Of a DNA stretch of 64,000 nucleotides, positions 23,340-36,316 are shown one piece after another. A program made the position numbers and the translations under genes. The stretch lies in assembly GCA_946800325.1 (NCBI GenBank), contig OX326960.1, positions 10,018,893-10,082,892 on the forward strand. The letters are read 5' to 3'. Position 1 is the stretch's first letter. The number at the start of each line of letters is the position of its first letter. The stretch is from Luzula sylvatica (taxonomy: Eukaryota; Streptophyta; Magnoliopsida; Poales; Juncaceae). The notes under the pieces were generated by a model. The model worked only from the letters and a program-made list of their open reading frames with translations. It did no database searches and was not told the origin of the DNA.

Positions 23340-23409
23340 TAACTATATACTATGTGTATGATAAAACAAATGAAACAAAACCGCCGCAAAACGCGGGTAA
23401 TCTCCTAGT
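23340..23409 (+). mobile_element. Helitron 3' terminus
   Basis: AACCGCCGCAAAACGCGGGT forms a small GC hairpin and is followed by AATCTCCTAG, the hairpin-plus-CTAG ending of Helitrons, with T next. About 60 bp here match the 3' end at 29115-29171. The 5' terminus was not located, so the element's extent is unknown. Confidence 0.7.
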
Positions 23410-23459
23410 AATACTAAAAATAGAGTTTGTAAAATAAACCTCCATATACTTGTAAATCC

Positions 23460-24908
23460 AAGAGTTTGCAAATATGTAAGTTTTTGTGGGTATGTATGAA
23501 ATGTGCTTTTCCATTATCTTTTCTTAGTCGGCCAGCACATTATTCCTCTCCATCATTCCATACATCCATTAACATTCATGAAACCCTAAGAAAAGAAGAG
23601 AGAAAAAGAGGAGAAATCAAGGAAAAAACGAGATTTCGCAAAACGAAAAGTGCCATAATCTTCAGGAGGTTGAGTTGTGCGAGTTGGCAAGATCAAAAGA
23701 AGAATTCCATACAAGTTTCGAGTTTCTCCATTTTCACTAAATCTTGTGCGCTGTTTCGATTAATCTCTTGTTTGTCGAGTTTATTTCCATTAGGTGAGTG
23801 CTACTTTCACTTTCCTCTTATTAAGAATCCAATTACGAGCGTTTCTAGACCTTACATGATAGTCAAGGGTTCTTGTTTTAAAAACCGTATTTTGCTTTAA
23901 AAATCGTGTTACCTCAACAAAATGTATATTATGTAGATTTGATCATCTATATATATGTAGAATTTTATTTGGATAAAACATAAGCCGGGCTTACGAGTTT
24001 AGTGAGGGTCTCCGGGAGGCTCTCTCTATGTATGATTTGAATTATTCTAAAATGTAAGCTGGGACTTGCGATTTTAGAAAGGGTCTCTGGGAGACTCTAT
24101 TGAGGGAAAGGCATAGCTAATTTGATGTAGTGCAAAAGTCCCGACCCATGAGGGGTTTGGCTGTGGCGCATGGATATCCAGTAGTCGTCGGGTGGATGTG
24201 TTCCCCTTATGTTTTGTTCCAGCCCAAGTGTGATTCGCTATCAGCTCGGGTTGGCACTTCAGACAAGAGTTATTAGCGCCCTCACCCCGGTAAACTATTA
24301 GTATGTATATGATTATGTATGAAGGTAAGTGATTTTGATTTTGAAAAGCCGGGGCAAGTACTTTGAGAAGTATTTATATAGTTATATTATTTCAGAATAT
24401 GAATTATGATTATGATTATTTTCGAGCGAGATTTTTGACTAGCCATGTATGAGGTCGATCTTAATAAACTATGCTCAAAACTCACTCACTTAGTCACTTC
24501 CGTGACTAACCATTTTATTTGAATGTTTTGAGTCTAGGTATGGTGGACAGATCATTCGGGGCAGCAGGTATCTAGAGTGTGAGTAGGATGGTTTCGTTTT
24601 CATCGCGGAACCTCCATGTTGTGTATATTAGTGTACTTCCGTTTCTGGCCAGCGAGCCATTTTGTCGCTGCGACATGTTTAGTATTTTGTGTGTTTATGT
24701 CGCATATGTGTTTATATGTTTCCGCTAGGTTTCTTTATGTTTGTTTATATATGTTATGGTGATGCATGTATATATGTGCGTGTGTCGTTGTTTTCGAGTT
24801 GTGTGTTATTTATGTTTTTGTAAATTTATCATATAAGAGCCTGTGGTATACGAGTTGTATACTGGCGGGTTGCCGCACCATTTTCCATTTTAATTTTGGG
24901 GTGTGACA
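23460..24908 (+). mobile_element. Gypsy-like LTR (approximate extent)
   Basis: The sequence ends TTTTGGGGTGTGACA at 24908, a common gypsy LTR terminus. It contains the extended low-AT, non-coding blocks typical of plant gypsy LTRs, including CAGCTCGGGTTGGCAC and AACTCACTCACTTAG segments, and two copies of a GTCTC(C/T)GGGAG(G/A)CTCT motif near 24008-24100. No primer site follows, so it is probably a solo LTR. The left boundary is a guess. The 144-residue frame at 23466-23900 lies within it and is not considered a gene. Confidence 0.45.
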
Positions 24909-25309
24909 ATTAATAAATTAATAATAATTTAAATAATAAATTAATAATATTTTTAAATTTAATCTCACGACAATAAATAAAATCAACTTAACCATACAAG
25001 TATCATAAAATTATCCTAAATTTATTCTAAAAATATCATAGAACTAATTTATAAGTATCCTAGAAATATTTATTTAAAAATATTATAGGCCGAAATATAT
25101 AATGGACTGAAGTATCCTAAATGAAGTATCTCAGACGTATCCTGAATGTATCCCAGTCGTATCCCAGTCGTATTACCGTTGTATCCGAAAAAAATAAATA
25201 CTAAAATAATCGGACACTTCACGTGACATATCCGATACGTATCCGTATCCGTATCGGATATCCGTATCTTCAGGATACTTCGGTATTTTTGAAATAACCA
25301 CATAACATA

Positions 25310-27600
25310 GATATTTATAGAACATTTAAGTGGATTGATCATTCAAACCCATTTATTCACTTCATGTATTTTTACTAAGTAAACATAACTTGATGCTTTC
25401 TTGATTTTTTTGATAGAATATTGGATTAAATTCATCATTTATTGAGGCGCAATGCAATTTTGAGGTGATTTGCATACAGAATATCTCCTTGATTTTTCAC
25501 AGGCCAAGGTCAAGGATCCGGCTACTTCCTCCTTATCAAGATATGTAATCATGGAAATGTAAAGCGAACAATGTAATTATGTGAACCGGGCGAGTATCTA
25601 GAAGACGAACCACAAAGTTTAACCGGTGCTCGTAGTCGAGACTCCTTGACGAGTCATTTCTTCTCTTCGAGAACTTATCATATGCCAAATGTACACCAAA
25701 CTCCAATGCGCAAACACAACCATACCTTTCCTCTCTTTCTTCAGCGACGATGAGAACAAATCGAAGAGGGGAGATAATGTTTGTTGATGAGAGAGAAGGT
25801 ATTTCTGACAAAGAAAAATTTCTAGTGTATCAAAGTCCGGAAATTCAATTCCTAAATTCAAATCCAGAATGTATTTTCCTGTTTATTTCTATGTATTTGC
25901 ATTCCAAATAAAAGATGTATTTAGGAGTTGGTTTCTTAGTATGGTGGTGGTATTATATTTGTGAGATATTAGTATAAGGTGAAACTATTAAAATCTAGAA
26001 TTCTATTTTTGGAATTCTAATCTTATAGAAATTGTAAAAAAATCTAAAATGAAAAATATAATAGATGAGGGACACATGAGTCCTCTCTATTTTTGTCAAA
26101 AAAAAAATGTACACCAAACCACCTCTAATAAATTCCAATCAAACAGGACCAATAAACATCATCACTACATCAAACATCTTTTTAAAATCTTCAATTAAAA
26201 AGAAAAATATCGTATGTGCTCTGGTGACCATTCAACCTTAATCACACCCCTCAATAGAGCTCGGAAAATCTGATCTGATCCGAAAAAATAATTCGACCCG
26301 TCCGAGCCCGAACCCGAAACGAACCGAAAATGTTGAAAATTCAACGACCCGAATCCGAAACGAAACCGAAAATGTTGAAAATTCACCTTCTCCTTCAACC
26401 CAACCCGTGCTCGCCTCCTCTTCCAAATGAGGCGATTTTTTTTGTTGTATGTCGTTCTTTCTTCTTCGGATATCCTCCTCTTAGTCTCTCACAACGTAGC
26501 GACCTTTTGTGTCGACCGGTATGAGCCCCGCCACCTTCTCGGCTTCTCCTCCACCCTCTTTCACTTTCTCCTTCAACCCTTGCTTACCTCCTCCTCCAGC
26601 CCTTGTTCTGGTTCTACATCTTAGACACTATGATGGGTACTTGGTGATCTTCCCCTTTGTATGTCAATCTCGCACTCCATCGAACGGTGTCAAAAAAAAA
26701 TTCCTGACGAGGCAATGGCCAACTACTCTCATAAACGATTAGTTTTCCTTGTTTGGGGGAACGTTTCTCTTCGCATAGATTGACTTTACCAACATATGAC
26801 GACGGCACCGACGACTGTCCTATGACCCATTCCTGACGAGGCGATGTTTTTTTTTTCTTCTCTTATGACCCATTCCACTGTGATGCTTTTGTCATCTCCT
26901 CGATCTTTTAGTCGCCTCTTCATGGTGATTGTTTCTCCTACCTTGATGTATTTATAGTATTCCCTTTAAGTCGAATCATTTCTTCGTCCCGATGATGAAG
27001 TTAATTGCATCCTCCTTAACAATCTGTAGTGCTACCTTGATATCTTCTTCGTATGACTATCAATCGGATTCTAATTTATTTCGCTGATCCTTAAATCATA
27101 GTTGCAACATCTTCCTCGGTGGTCTCATTAACAATCTATCTTTTTCTTTTTTTCTTTTTCTACTGACTGGTGTGTTGCTCTCTTTTTTTTTGGATCTTGG
27201 ATTGTGATATTAAGAGTAATTATGGATCATCTAGATCTTTTCTGATTGGTTTAGATTATTGTCAATGGATTGATGACCAGGATTAGTAGTAGTTATTGTA
27301 GTGAGTATAGTATATGTTAGTGCATTGGTAACTATTGTAACTAACTATTGTGACTATATAAGTCACCTCGCTTGTAACTCATGTAATTGTTTGTAAATAC
27401 TTTATTTTTCTATAAATTATATTAATCTATCTCTCTTTATTCCTTCTCTTGTATATATTTTGTCTTGTATATAATATAATAATACAATAACTTACTATAT
27501 ATACTTAGTATTATATAATTTTATATGATATTAGGAGCAATGAAACTCATAATAATAATTTCGATCCAAAAACTAAAATAAATTTAACCATTTTGATTTG
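25310..27600. other. Mixed repeat-derived DNA, no clear gene
   Basis: At 26270-26400 there are direct repeats of a CCGAAAATGTTGAAAATTCA unit next to CCCGAACCCGAA-like words, resembling ends of hAT elements. At 26400-26900 several overlapping frames and a repeated TTCCTGACGAGGC (26700 and 26831) suggest a decayed element. On the minus strand 25536-25861 has two overlapping frames without recognisable domains. Confidence 0.35.
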
Positions 27601-27779
27601 AGATTTCTACTATTGAGCCACATTTGTTATTATAATATTTGTTCTTTTTGAAAAATTCATCATCGATCCTTTTTTCGAACATACAAACCCACAAAACAGA
27701 AAACAAAAGCGAGAAGTAAAACAGTGGTAAACAAGAAAAAAATCAGAGGAATCAGGAGCAATTCCAGGGGTTTTAAACC

Positions 27780-28510
27780 CATTCAAGTGACCCATTTAAG
27801 GTCCAAGCAAGTGAGAATCAGTGCCATACGAGTAAATCGGAACTAAAATCAGTTCAATTCCACAATATTCCCTCATATCAGACTCGATCAGGAATTTAAT
27901 CAAATCAATTCGAGCATTTAGCGATTCATTTCAGGATAAATCGGAGAGGAATCGAAGGTTTTCAGAGCAATTTAGAATTTTTAAAAGAAATTAAGGGGTT
28001 TAATCAACAAGATTCGAGCAATAAAGCAGTAATTCGGCTCAATCAAACCTGATTTCGATTGATCATACCTCAATTCATTTTATTTTCCCTTACTGATCAA
28101 ACACTCCAGTGTGAACAGTCATAGAAACGGGGACATCTCTGCAAAATCTTCCTCATTCGAGCAAGAACTCTCTCCATGAACTATGGTCACCTAGGGTTTG
28201 CTCTTTAAAACATCTTACTGTCTCAAATATGAAGGCTCTTGGCACAGCTTCTCGGTGTTTTCTCCTCTCGTGCTTTCAAAATCGCCTCTCAATCGCAACA
28301 AATCTCTCTCTCAACGAAAAAAGACAATACTCGGAATTATTTAATAAAAATTGTCCAGATTATAAAAAGAACAATTTTGATAAAAAAGAGTTAAAAATTA
28401 TCAATTTAAAACGGTCCAAGGCAGCTCGGCAGAAATGATCATATCATAGACATGTCCTCGATCATTGTCATTTTCCTCGTCTACAACTTTCACTTGAATA
28501 TAACTTACGA
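27780..28510 (-). mobile_element. Possible gypsy LTR
   Basis: Read on the minus strand, the organisation resembles plant gypsy LTRs: a GAAAGTTGTAGACGAGG-type segment, an AGAGAGAGATTTG leader, then AGCAAACCCTAGGTGACC. No terminal TG/CA or primer site could be fixed. This is a weak call based on general resemblance. Confidence 0.3.
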
Positions 28511-28926
28511 CCTTACCGGTCTTGAAAATAGAAATAAAAATAGTGATAAGTGAAACAGAATACCAAACAAAATCAAAATCGCAATAAGAATGTCATATAT
28601 AGGGCATGTTTGATGAGAGGTATTATGAGAGAATGTACGTGACAATAGAGTATTTAATCCTAAATAATTCATATCAACAAACTAATAAATTATAATTTTC
28701 ATTAGTCATTAGTTATAATTAATTAATATTTATTGTTTATTAATAAATATATATATATATATATATATTCTTTAATATATTAATACATAATTAATTTATA
28801 CTCCAAATTTTATTATTATTAATAATTATTAGATTAAGCATAACTCTAAATAATTATAATTAAAAAATAATTTTATTATTTTGTTTAATTATTAAAAACT
28901 ATAATATATATACTAGTCTATAAATA

Positions 28927-29019
28927 TGTCTACTTTATTAAATATATTAACTTATAATTTTATATATATATATATACACACCATGCAATTATATGTCTAC
29001 TTTATTAAATATATTAACT

Positions 29020-29103
<84 letters not shown>

Positions 29104-29171
29104 GTGTATATATTATGCGTATGGTAAAACAAATGAAATAAAACCGCCGCGAAGCGCGGGTAATCTCCTAG
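28927..29171 (+). mobile_element. Short Helitron with (TA)n core
   Basis: It ends in CCGCCGCGAAGCGCGGGT (hairpin) then AATCTCCTAG at 29162-29171, matching the end at 23409 over about 60 bp. Upstream a TCTACTTTATTAAATATATT unit is present twice (28928 and 28996), either of which could be the 5' TC terminus. A long (TA)n run fills 29024-29100. Confidence 0.6.
29024..29100. repeat. (TA)n microsatellite
   Basis: An uninterrupted TA dinucleotide run of about 75 bp lies within the short Helitron. Confidence 0.95.
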
Positions 29172-29458
29172 CATTTAAAGGATTATGGTAAAACATAGTA
29201 GTATTTATTACTAAATTACTGTTATCGAAAGATTAAGAAATTATACTATGCATTTTAAGTACTATTTTTTTTACTATCTTCCCCATTAAATAATAACTTT
29301 CATTTTCCTTTATCTATCATTCTAGCAAATCAAACACACATGTGAGAAACATATATCCCTCAAACAATTTACTCTCATTCTACTTTCTCGGTACAATGTT
29401 AGAATCCTTCAAAATCATGCAAAGTCTTTTACATCAAACGGCCCCATAATAGATAGAG

Positions 29459-29872
29459 CAGGGCCGGCCCAACCATTTTAAGGATCCGAATCAAAAATTT
29501 TAAAAACAGCTCTTAAATGAATTATTAAGAGAGACTAATGTTTCACGTGTGATTGTGTGGTTCATTGGTTAAGGGTCTTGATTTTATTTTTGTATAGATC
29601 CAAGACTCAAATCTCGTCATATCATTTTTTTTTCCATAATTTCATTGTATTTTGGAGGAAAAAATTTAAAATTATAATTTGTAGGAATTTGAGCTCATGA
29701 TCTCTCCCAAAATAAATAATTCTTATATCAATAAATCACGAGATTTCTTATGATATGTAGTAATTTTATTGTAATTATACTTATTTTTAACTGAATAAAT
29801 TATATTTTTTGAAATTTTTGTATTCCTTAAAATTTTGGATCCGAAATTCGAATTTCCCATGCTCCCGCCCTG
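29459..29872. mobile_element. hAT-type non-autonomous element, 414 bp
   Basis: The ends CAGGGCCGGCCC and (inverted) CAGGGCGGGAGC are typical hAT termini. Subterminal AAGGATCCGAA and TTGGATCCGAAATTCG are also related. The 8-bp flanks AGATAGAG and AGATAAGG match at 6 of 8 bases, so the insertion is old. An internal tRNA-like segment (TGGTTCATTGGTTAAGG near 29561) may be a decayed SINE inside it. Confidence 0.8.
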
Positions 29873-30264
29873 AGATAAGGAATAAAGTTTAATTACTATT
29901 TTTTTTTACCCAAAACACGAAACGAACAGAGTTGAATAAAGAGGTGAAATAGAGAAGAAAAAAAAAATTATATCCCATCTTGAAGATGGAATCAAGTACT
30001 TAATAAGAACCAAATAGCCCACTAATATATTCATCTTACATTAAGCCTACTAATATAAAAGCCCAAACTTTGGAGAAATATATCGAAGAGACTTATTTTA
30101 GTTGCCAGACAGATGGATGGGACCTATGCCATCAATATACCCACTCACAAGTCACAAATAAGCGCCACATGCCATTTTTCCCAGATCGAGTGGATCGGAC
30201 GCCCATCCTCCTCGTACGAACTTTAGCCCCACATGCACTATTTTCCATTTATCTCGGGCCACGC

Positions 30265-30500
30265 CTTCTTTCAATCAGCTGAAATTTACAAAACAAACAA
30301 GTCTTCCAATGGCCAATCGGAACCAAAGATGCTTACTGGTTGTTGTGGCTGTTCGGAATTCGGATAAAATATTTATTTTTTTTAGACAAGTCGGAGCCAA
30401 ACAAGTCTTCCAATGGCCAATTCGGAACCAAAGATGCTTACTAGTCTTCCAATGGCCAATTCGGAGCCAAACAAGTCTTCCAATCAGCTGAAATAAACAG
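30265..30500 (+). repeat. Locally shuffled direct repeats
   Basis: A unit with TCTTCCAATGGCCAATTCGG, followed by either ACCAAAGATGCTTACT or AGCCAAACAAG, is repeated about four times. An AATCAGCTGAAAT segment marks both ends (30277 and 30482). It looks like replication-slippage duplication rather than a transposon. Confidence 0.75.
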
Positions 30501-31726
30501 GATAATCTTTTTTTTTTATCAATATTTATTTTTTTTTAGATTTTTTTTGTCCCTTGAAAGTGCGCCTACGGCCTACTACAAGGACTTAAAATTTGGCTCA
30601 TCTTCAATACTCCAAAATATTTATTTTTCGAAAGATGCTTACTATTTTGCTTGATAAATTATCAATATTTATTTTTCTGCTAATAGGTTGTGTTATATTA
30701 TTACAATAATATTTGAAGTCCAATATGATTTATTGTGATAAAGAGCTACAAAGAGATTTATTTACCATTGTATATATTTACTATTTTGATATTATGCACT
30801 ACGAGAATTATGACTGTTTTATATGTTCGATGAAAAATACGTCAGGAATGCAAAACTATACTAAAAAACAATATGATTTATTGGTGTTTTTGTATAGTAC
30901 AATTTTCTCGTGTTTTCATAATTTTGAATAAGTTTATATATGTTTTTCATTGTTTAGCAACTTGTTTATTATTTATTATTGAATAGAAAACATAAAATAA
31001 GGATATGGGTTTAACCAAAATTTGTTAGTTCAAACAATTAGACAAAGGTGATTTCTCCAAGAATAAATTATAGACATAAGAGTTCGTCATATAATTAAAA
31101 AAAAATCTCATTTTAAGCACAATGCACTATGACCTGATATTTTTTTCTCAAAACATGATAGCTAATTAATAAATATCATTTTTACTTACTTTGTTTACAA
31201 TATATTTTGTATTCTAATTAAGTTGCCATACCAAGCAAATAAAAGATGTCCGAGCTTCACATAAATTATCTTTTGGATTTGTTATTTAGTTATAACACAA
31301 AAAACTTTTTCGACGACGACAAGTCTATCAAGTTAGAACTTGGAAGGACACAACTAGCTATTTTCATACTCTAATTATCTAGCATATATCTCATAATAAT
31401 TTCAATTTTAAGTCAATTTAATACGATGTTATAATGTCACTAGCGCGAAATGATGGAAATGACAATTAAAAAAAAAAATACCGTAATCAATTAAATAGCA
31501 TCGCAATAGCGCACAATAACGGAAACATGTAAATTACAATCAAACCGTTATAGACCGCTATATCACAAGATAAAACACATATGTGTTTTAAGAAAACTAT
31601 TAACTAAAGAAACGTTTTACAAATTTATAATATGATTTATTTAGAAATTTTTGTTTCATTCATATTTCAAAACTCCGCATATTGTAGCTTACTTTAAGGG
31701 TAGCGCTATTGCAAGAGCCAACATCA
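30500..31726. other. AT-rich intergenic DNA
   Basis: No gene is supported. A patch at about 31440-31560 with AATAGCATCGCAATAGCGC resembles the 2545-2660 patch in inverted orientation. Confidence 0.45.
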
Positions 31727-32957
31727 CTGCATGTTTGGTTGATCGTATTAGAAATTACATCAAGTAAATTAACTTTTCGCAAGTCGACTTTCCGGAAATG
31801 CACTTCAAATTCAAATGTTTGAATTTACGAAAGTGAAACTACTGGATTTATAGTTTTAATGTTTGTGTTGATGTAACTGAATTATTAAATTTCTAAATTT
31901 ATATGTATTAAAATTTGAAAATAACTTTAGGGAGATTTTATAAGAAGACACATTATATTTCGTATTTACTACAATAGACCAAAATTTTTGAAAATTTGAG
32001 ATATGACACTCTTGTAGAAATTGATTTTTTCCTTGATATATTAACCCATATTGCACCCATATATATGTATGTCTAAAATCTATATTATTTGAAAAACACC
32101 AAAATAAATATCGTATTTTTTTATCAAATGTTAATAAATCATATTTATAAGTATTTTATATCGAAAATAATCATATTTTTTCAAAGAAAATAATTTTGAC
32201 ATAAAAACTATTTTGTTCAAATATAAGTATGGATCATATTTTCATTTGATATCTAAAAAATTAATCAAACACAATAATTTAAATAAATAATATATATATA
32301 AATATTAATTTTGTATACATCATGTTTTAATATTCTCAAATACTAATAATTTTTTAAAATAATTTATAATATTTCTCAATTTTTATAGTTTTTGCAAATA
32401 TTATTTATATTTAAAATATTTCCGGGTTTCTTTGAATTAGTAATGAGTCTAGCGTTACATTTCATTAATAATTAGTAGAAAACGCAAATATATAAAATAT
32501 AATTCATATTTACAAATATTAAAAAAATAATATTTAATATAATTTTAGTTATGTTGAGATTATGGTGATTGATTAGATTCTTATATTAACACAATGAAAA
32601 TATAATTTATACTTATACTAAAATGTAATAATTTCTTGTGATATTTTCGAGATGTGTCTATTTATTTATTTAGATTATTGTGAGTAGTGTTTATTTATTT
32701 ATTCAGATTATTGTGCTTGATTAATTTTTTAAATTAACATAATGAAAATATAATCCATATTTGAGGGGAGGTTGTGTTGTGATGTATCTCCACTTCATGT
32801 AAATTTGATGGAATCTTGAGTTGCAGGAAAAGTGAGAGACAATGTAAGTCGACTAGCAGTAGTTTGACAAATTACATCAAACCAAACAACAACAAAAAGA
32901 TTAATGCAGTAGGTCGACTTATTAACTGACAGAGTTACTGCAAAACAAACATGCCCT
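31727..32957. mobile_element. Unclassified repeat family, copy A (~1.2 kb)
   Basis: The left end GCATGTTTGGTTGATCGTAT and right end AAAACAAACATGCCC are partial inverted repeats. The left ~200 bp match 43588-43790 (shared CTTTCGCAAGTCGA, TTTATGTTTGTGTTGATGTAA). The right ~150 bp match 44310-44457 (shared TACATCAAACCAA, TTATTAAC). No coding sequence is seen. The termini resemble PIF/Harbinger MITEs but this is inference. Confidence 0.55.
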
Positions 32958-33728
32958 AAATTGAGAGCGATTTCAATTTTGTTTTAGCAAATGACCGTTA
33001 TACCCCTGTTAATGATGAATTGATGATTAATATTTCTTTCATTTATCTATTAGTTTATTAATTTTCATAAATCATGCAAAAAAAATCTTTCATATATAAA
33101 AAATATTTGTATTCTTAATTTTTTCATCATAAAAAATAATTAAATTGTAGCATGTCATATATATTTAAACATGAAAATTAATATATATTGGTTAGATTTG
33201 GTTTTTTCATAATATTAGGAAAAATATTTTTGCATTATTCATGAAAGATATAAATAATAATATATAAGTATAATAAATATCAATCACCACAAATAAGGAT
33301 ACAGTGATCATTTGATTAAAAAAAATTGAAATTGACCTCAATTTAGCATTACAATAGCGTCATCCTACTTTAATCCTATATTGTATGGATAGTGATTAGG
33401 AAACTGGGTATCAATTTTGGTACAACATATAAATACTCCTTAGTTAGGCTTAAAAATGGAAAGCAACCAAGGAAAACAAAAGAATCTTTTCTTTCCATTT
33501 TCTTTTGTTTCTTTTTTTAGTCTGTTCAACAGTTCTTCTCGCCACTTCTCCCCTTTTGCCCCCAAAATCCCCTAATTTCCATTTGTGGCCCCTTTTATAT
33601 CCCTTAATAAGATAGAAAAGCTAAAGACCAATTTTGGGCAAGATATTTGAATAACTCAAGCAATAGAAGGAAACCCTAAACTTTAAGAGGAGATCCGAGA
33701 TCTCTCCCTATCAATATCCAATAAAGAG
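32958..33728 (+). other. Upstream region and 5' leader of the MADS-box gene
   Basis: The distal part is AT-rich. A TATA-like TTTTATATCC lies at about 33593-33602, roughly 130 bp before the start codon, and a CT/GA-rich leader (GAGATCCGAGATCTCTCCC) precedes ATG. No perfect CArG box is evident. Confidence 0.4.
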
Positions 33729-36273
33729 ATGACAAAGGGGAGGAGAGAGATGAAGCGTATTGAGAATACTGCAAGCCGTCAAGTAACTTTCACGAAGCGG
33801 CGAGGCGGGCTCTTGAAGAAGGCATTCGAGCTGTCGGTTTTGTGCGATGCAGAGGTGGCGTTGATAATCTTCTCGAATCGCGGCAAGCTCTTTGAGTTCT
33901 CCAGCTGCTCCAGGTACCACCTGCTCACTTCTTAGTTTCTCGAGATTTCTATTGTTTTGTGTTTGATAGTTTACAAACTCAAGAACCCACAAATTTGCTG
34001 TATGGTTCGTTTATTGTATCTCTCAAGAGGGAAGAAAAACGAATCATTTTCTTTAGATGAACTTCTTGCTGTTAAATTCATGTAGCTGAATTTCATTGAC
34101 TTGGATTTAGCTTATCAATCACTTAAAGTTTTTGAGTCCATATCATTATTCTTATGTTTCTTCTGGTGAACTTATCATTGTCTGCAATTCTGCATTTCAC
34201 AAATTTTTCCTTTCTTACCTTTGGTATAAACTGATGATATTCTACTCATCTGAGTAAGCCTACTCTCTCTAAAGTTGGGAAAAAAAAGAAGGTAAGCATT
34301 TTGATTAATTGCAAATCATATGAAAGAGAAAAGAGTGTTTCTTTCGATTAATTTATATGTATTAATTCTGTACTTTGTGAACTATGGATCAGCACTTGGC
34401 TTTTACTGTTAATGAGGAAATCGTATATTAGGATTAGACAGCAGCTAAGTATCAATTACAAAATCAAAATATTAGAGAATACAAAATGCAATGAATTTTG
34501 TTGAAAAATACAATTAAATCTAAATATATTTGTCTTTACAACTAAAATGTGCACTCGATTATGTTTGGCTGAGTTTTGATTCTTGTCGAGTGAAGAGTTT
34601 GTGAGTTCTTCTAGAAAGTATGTAGAGACTTGTCTTTTTACATCTAGAATATTCAAGTTAGTTTGAACTTGAACACATAAGACTGCCTTGCAATGTTAAA
34701 CACAAATAGTACTAACTCATTCACAAACCCTTTTTTTTTTGTCTAAGTATTGTTGATATAAACAGGATAATAGACTTATTTTTCACTTGAGGACAAGAAG
34801 CATGTATTGTGAAACAAAGATCCATTTCTTAAAGCAACATATTTTTTTCCTTTTTATTTGATAAATTATTAGAATTATAAATAACCGCATATTTTGTTGC
34901 AACCTCACAATTTTATTTCAGTAGTGGTGGCATCATTTTGACATTTCTAGAATAAATATCTTATTTCCTCGCTATGTTGTTGCAGCATACAAAAGACAAT
35001 AGATCGGTACATGACACACTCAAAGGATCCTAGTGGAAGCAAAAAGGAAACAGATGAAACTCTTCAGGTACTTGTGAATTGATTCTTTAGGGATAAAAAA
35101 AACATGATGTTTCTCTTTAAAATATAATTTGTGATGTTTCACATGATTGTGGCTTGGTATTGCCCTAGTAATTAGTATATATTTAAGGGAAATTTTAAAA
35201 AAAAAAACCTTAACTTCTTTGGATATTGTAAAAAAAACCCTATCTTTACGAAAATTCCAAAATAACTTATCTACCAGACTTATTTTCAAATATCCCATAT
35301 AAAGGTTAAAACTAACCATGAATGATATTAAATTTTTTTACCAAAATACCCTTCTACATATGTAGTAATTAAAAAAATATCTTTGTTATTTTTTTATTAA
35401 TTTTAAGAAAATTCATAAATATTTTTTAACATGTAGTGATTTCAAAAAAATAAAATTATTACATGTTGGGTTTATATAATTTTAATATTTTATTTATTAT
35501 TCATGAAAAACTAATATCAAATCATAATAAAATAAACACCTCGAAAATATATTGATAGAAAAATATATGTTTAAACATCTAGTTTTTTTTGTTTTCGTTC
35601 TCCTTTTATGTATTTTTAATAGTTTCATGATATTTTATTTTTTAAATATTTGTAAGGTGTTTTTGTAATATTGTTGTTCGTCTTATTATTATTTTATGTT
35701 AATTTTTCAGGAAAAGAAATATAAAAGTCAAATATATATAATGTATGAAATATCAAAATTATATAACATATAACATATAATAATTATTTTACAATTATTA
35801 TATCCTAAAAAAATTTAGAACTTTTTAAAAATTAGTAAAAAATAACAATTTTTTGTAATTACTACATATGCAAATAGAATGGTATTTTGGTAAAAAAAAA
35901 TTAATACGATCCATTGTTAGTTTGAACCCTTATAAGGAGTTATTTGAAAATAAAAGTTTGGTACACGGTTTATTTTTTTGGAGTTTTCAAAATGATAAGA
36001 GTTTTTTACAATATCCAAAATAGTTGGGTTTTTTTTGTTTGTAAAATTTCCCTGTATTTAAAGAGCTGCTGCATTTCTTTTCTTTGTGTCACGAAACTAA
36101 ATTCAAAACCTAGATCCTAGAGTTATCCAACGGGAAGGTTTTAATTTTTAGCCCATGATCACTCCTTTCCTTTAGTATTTACCACCAGGGCTATTTACAA
36201 GTGAAATTTGAAAGGTTGGATTATTTAAGAGATATGGAGGCATGTAACAGCATCAAGAATCGTTTGTACATAA

Positions 36274-36316
<43 letters not shown>

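Larger units (their letters stand above)
21921..25309. mobile_element. GATACGG-type repeat element carrying nested insertions
   Basis: The left end TATGTTGCACGGATACGG and the right end, read inverted as TATGTTATGTGGTTATTTC, bracket the block. Subterminal runs on both sides are built from GATACGG/CGTATCC words. The same layout occurs compactly at 63253-63736. The 3.4-kb length here is explained by a Helitron end near 23409 and a gypsy-like LTR ending at 24908 inside it. The class is uncertain; inverted termini and no coding sequence suggest a non-autonomous DNA transposon. Confidence 0.55.

Noticed and set aside
23466..23900. A 144-residue open frame, long for this region
   Set aside because: It has no recognised domain and lies inside a probable gypsy LTR; composition looks non-coding.
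25536..25861. Two overlapping minus-strand frames of 80-91 residues
   Set aside because: I looked for transposase or kinase motifs and found none; two frames overlapping without a motif argue against a gene.
28926..29141. Frame encoding a long Tyr-Ile repeat
   Set aside because: It is translation of the (TA)n microsatellite.
33711..33992. Minus-strand 93-residue frame over MADS exon 1
   Set aside because: It is antisense to the conserved MADS domain.
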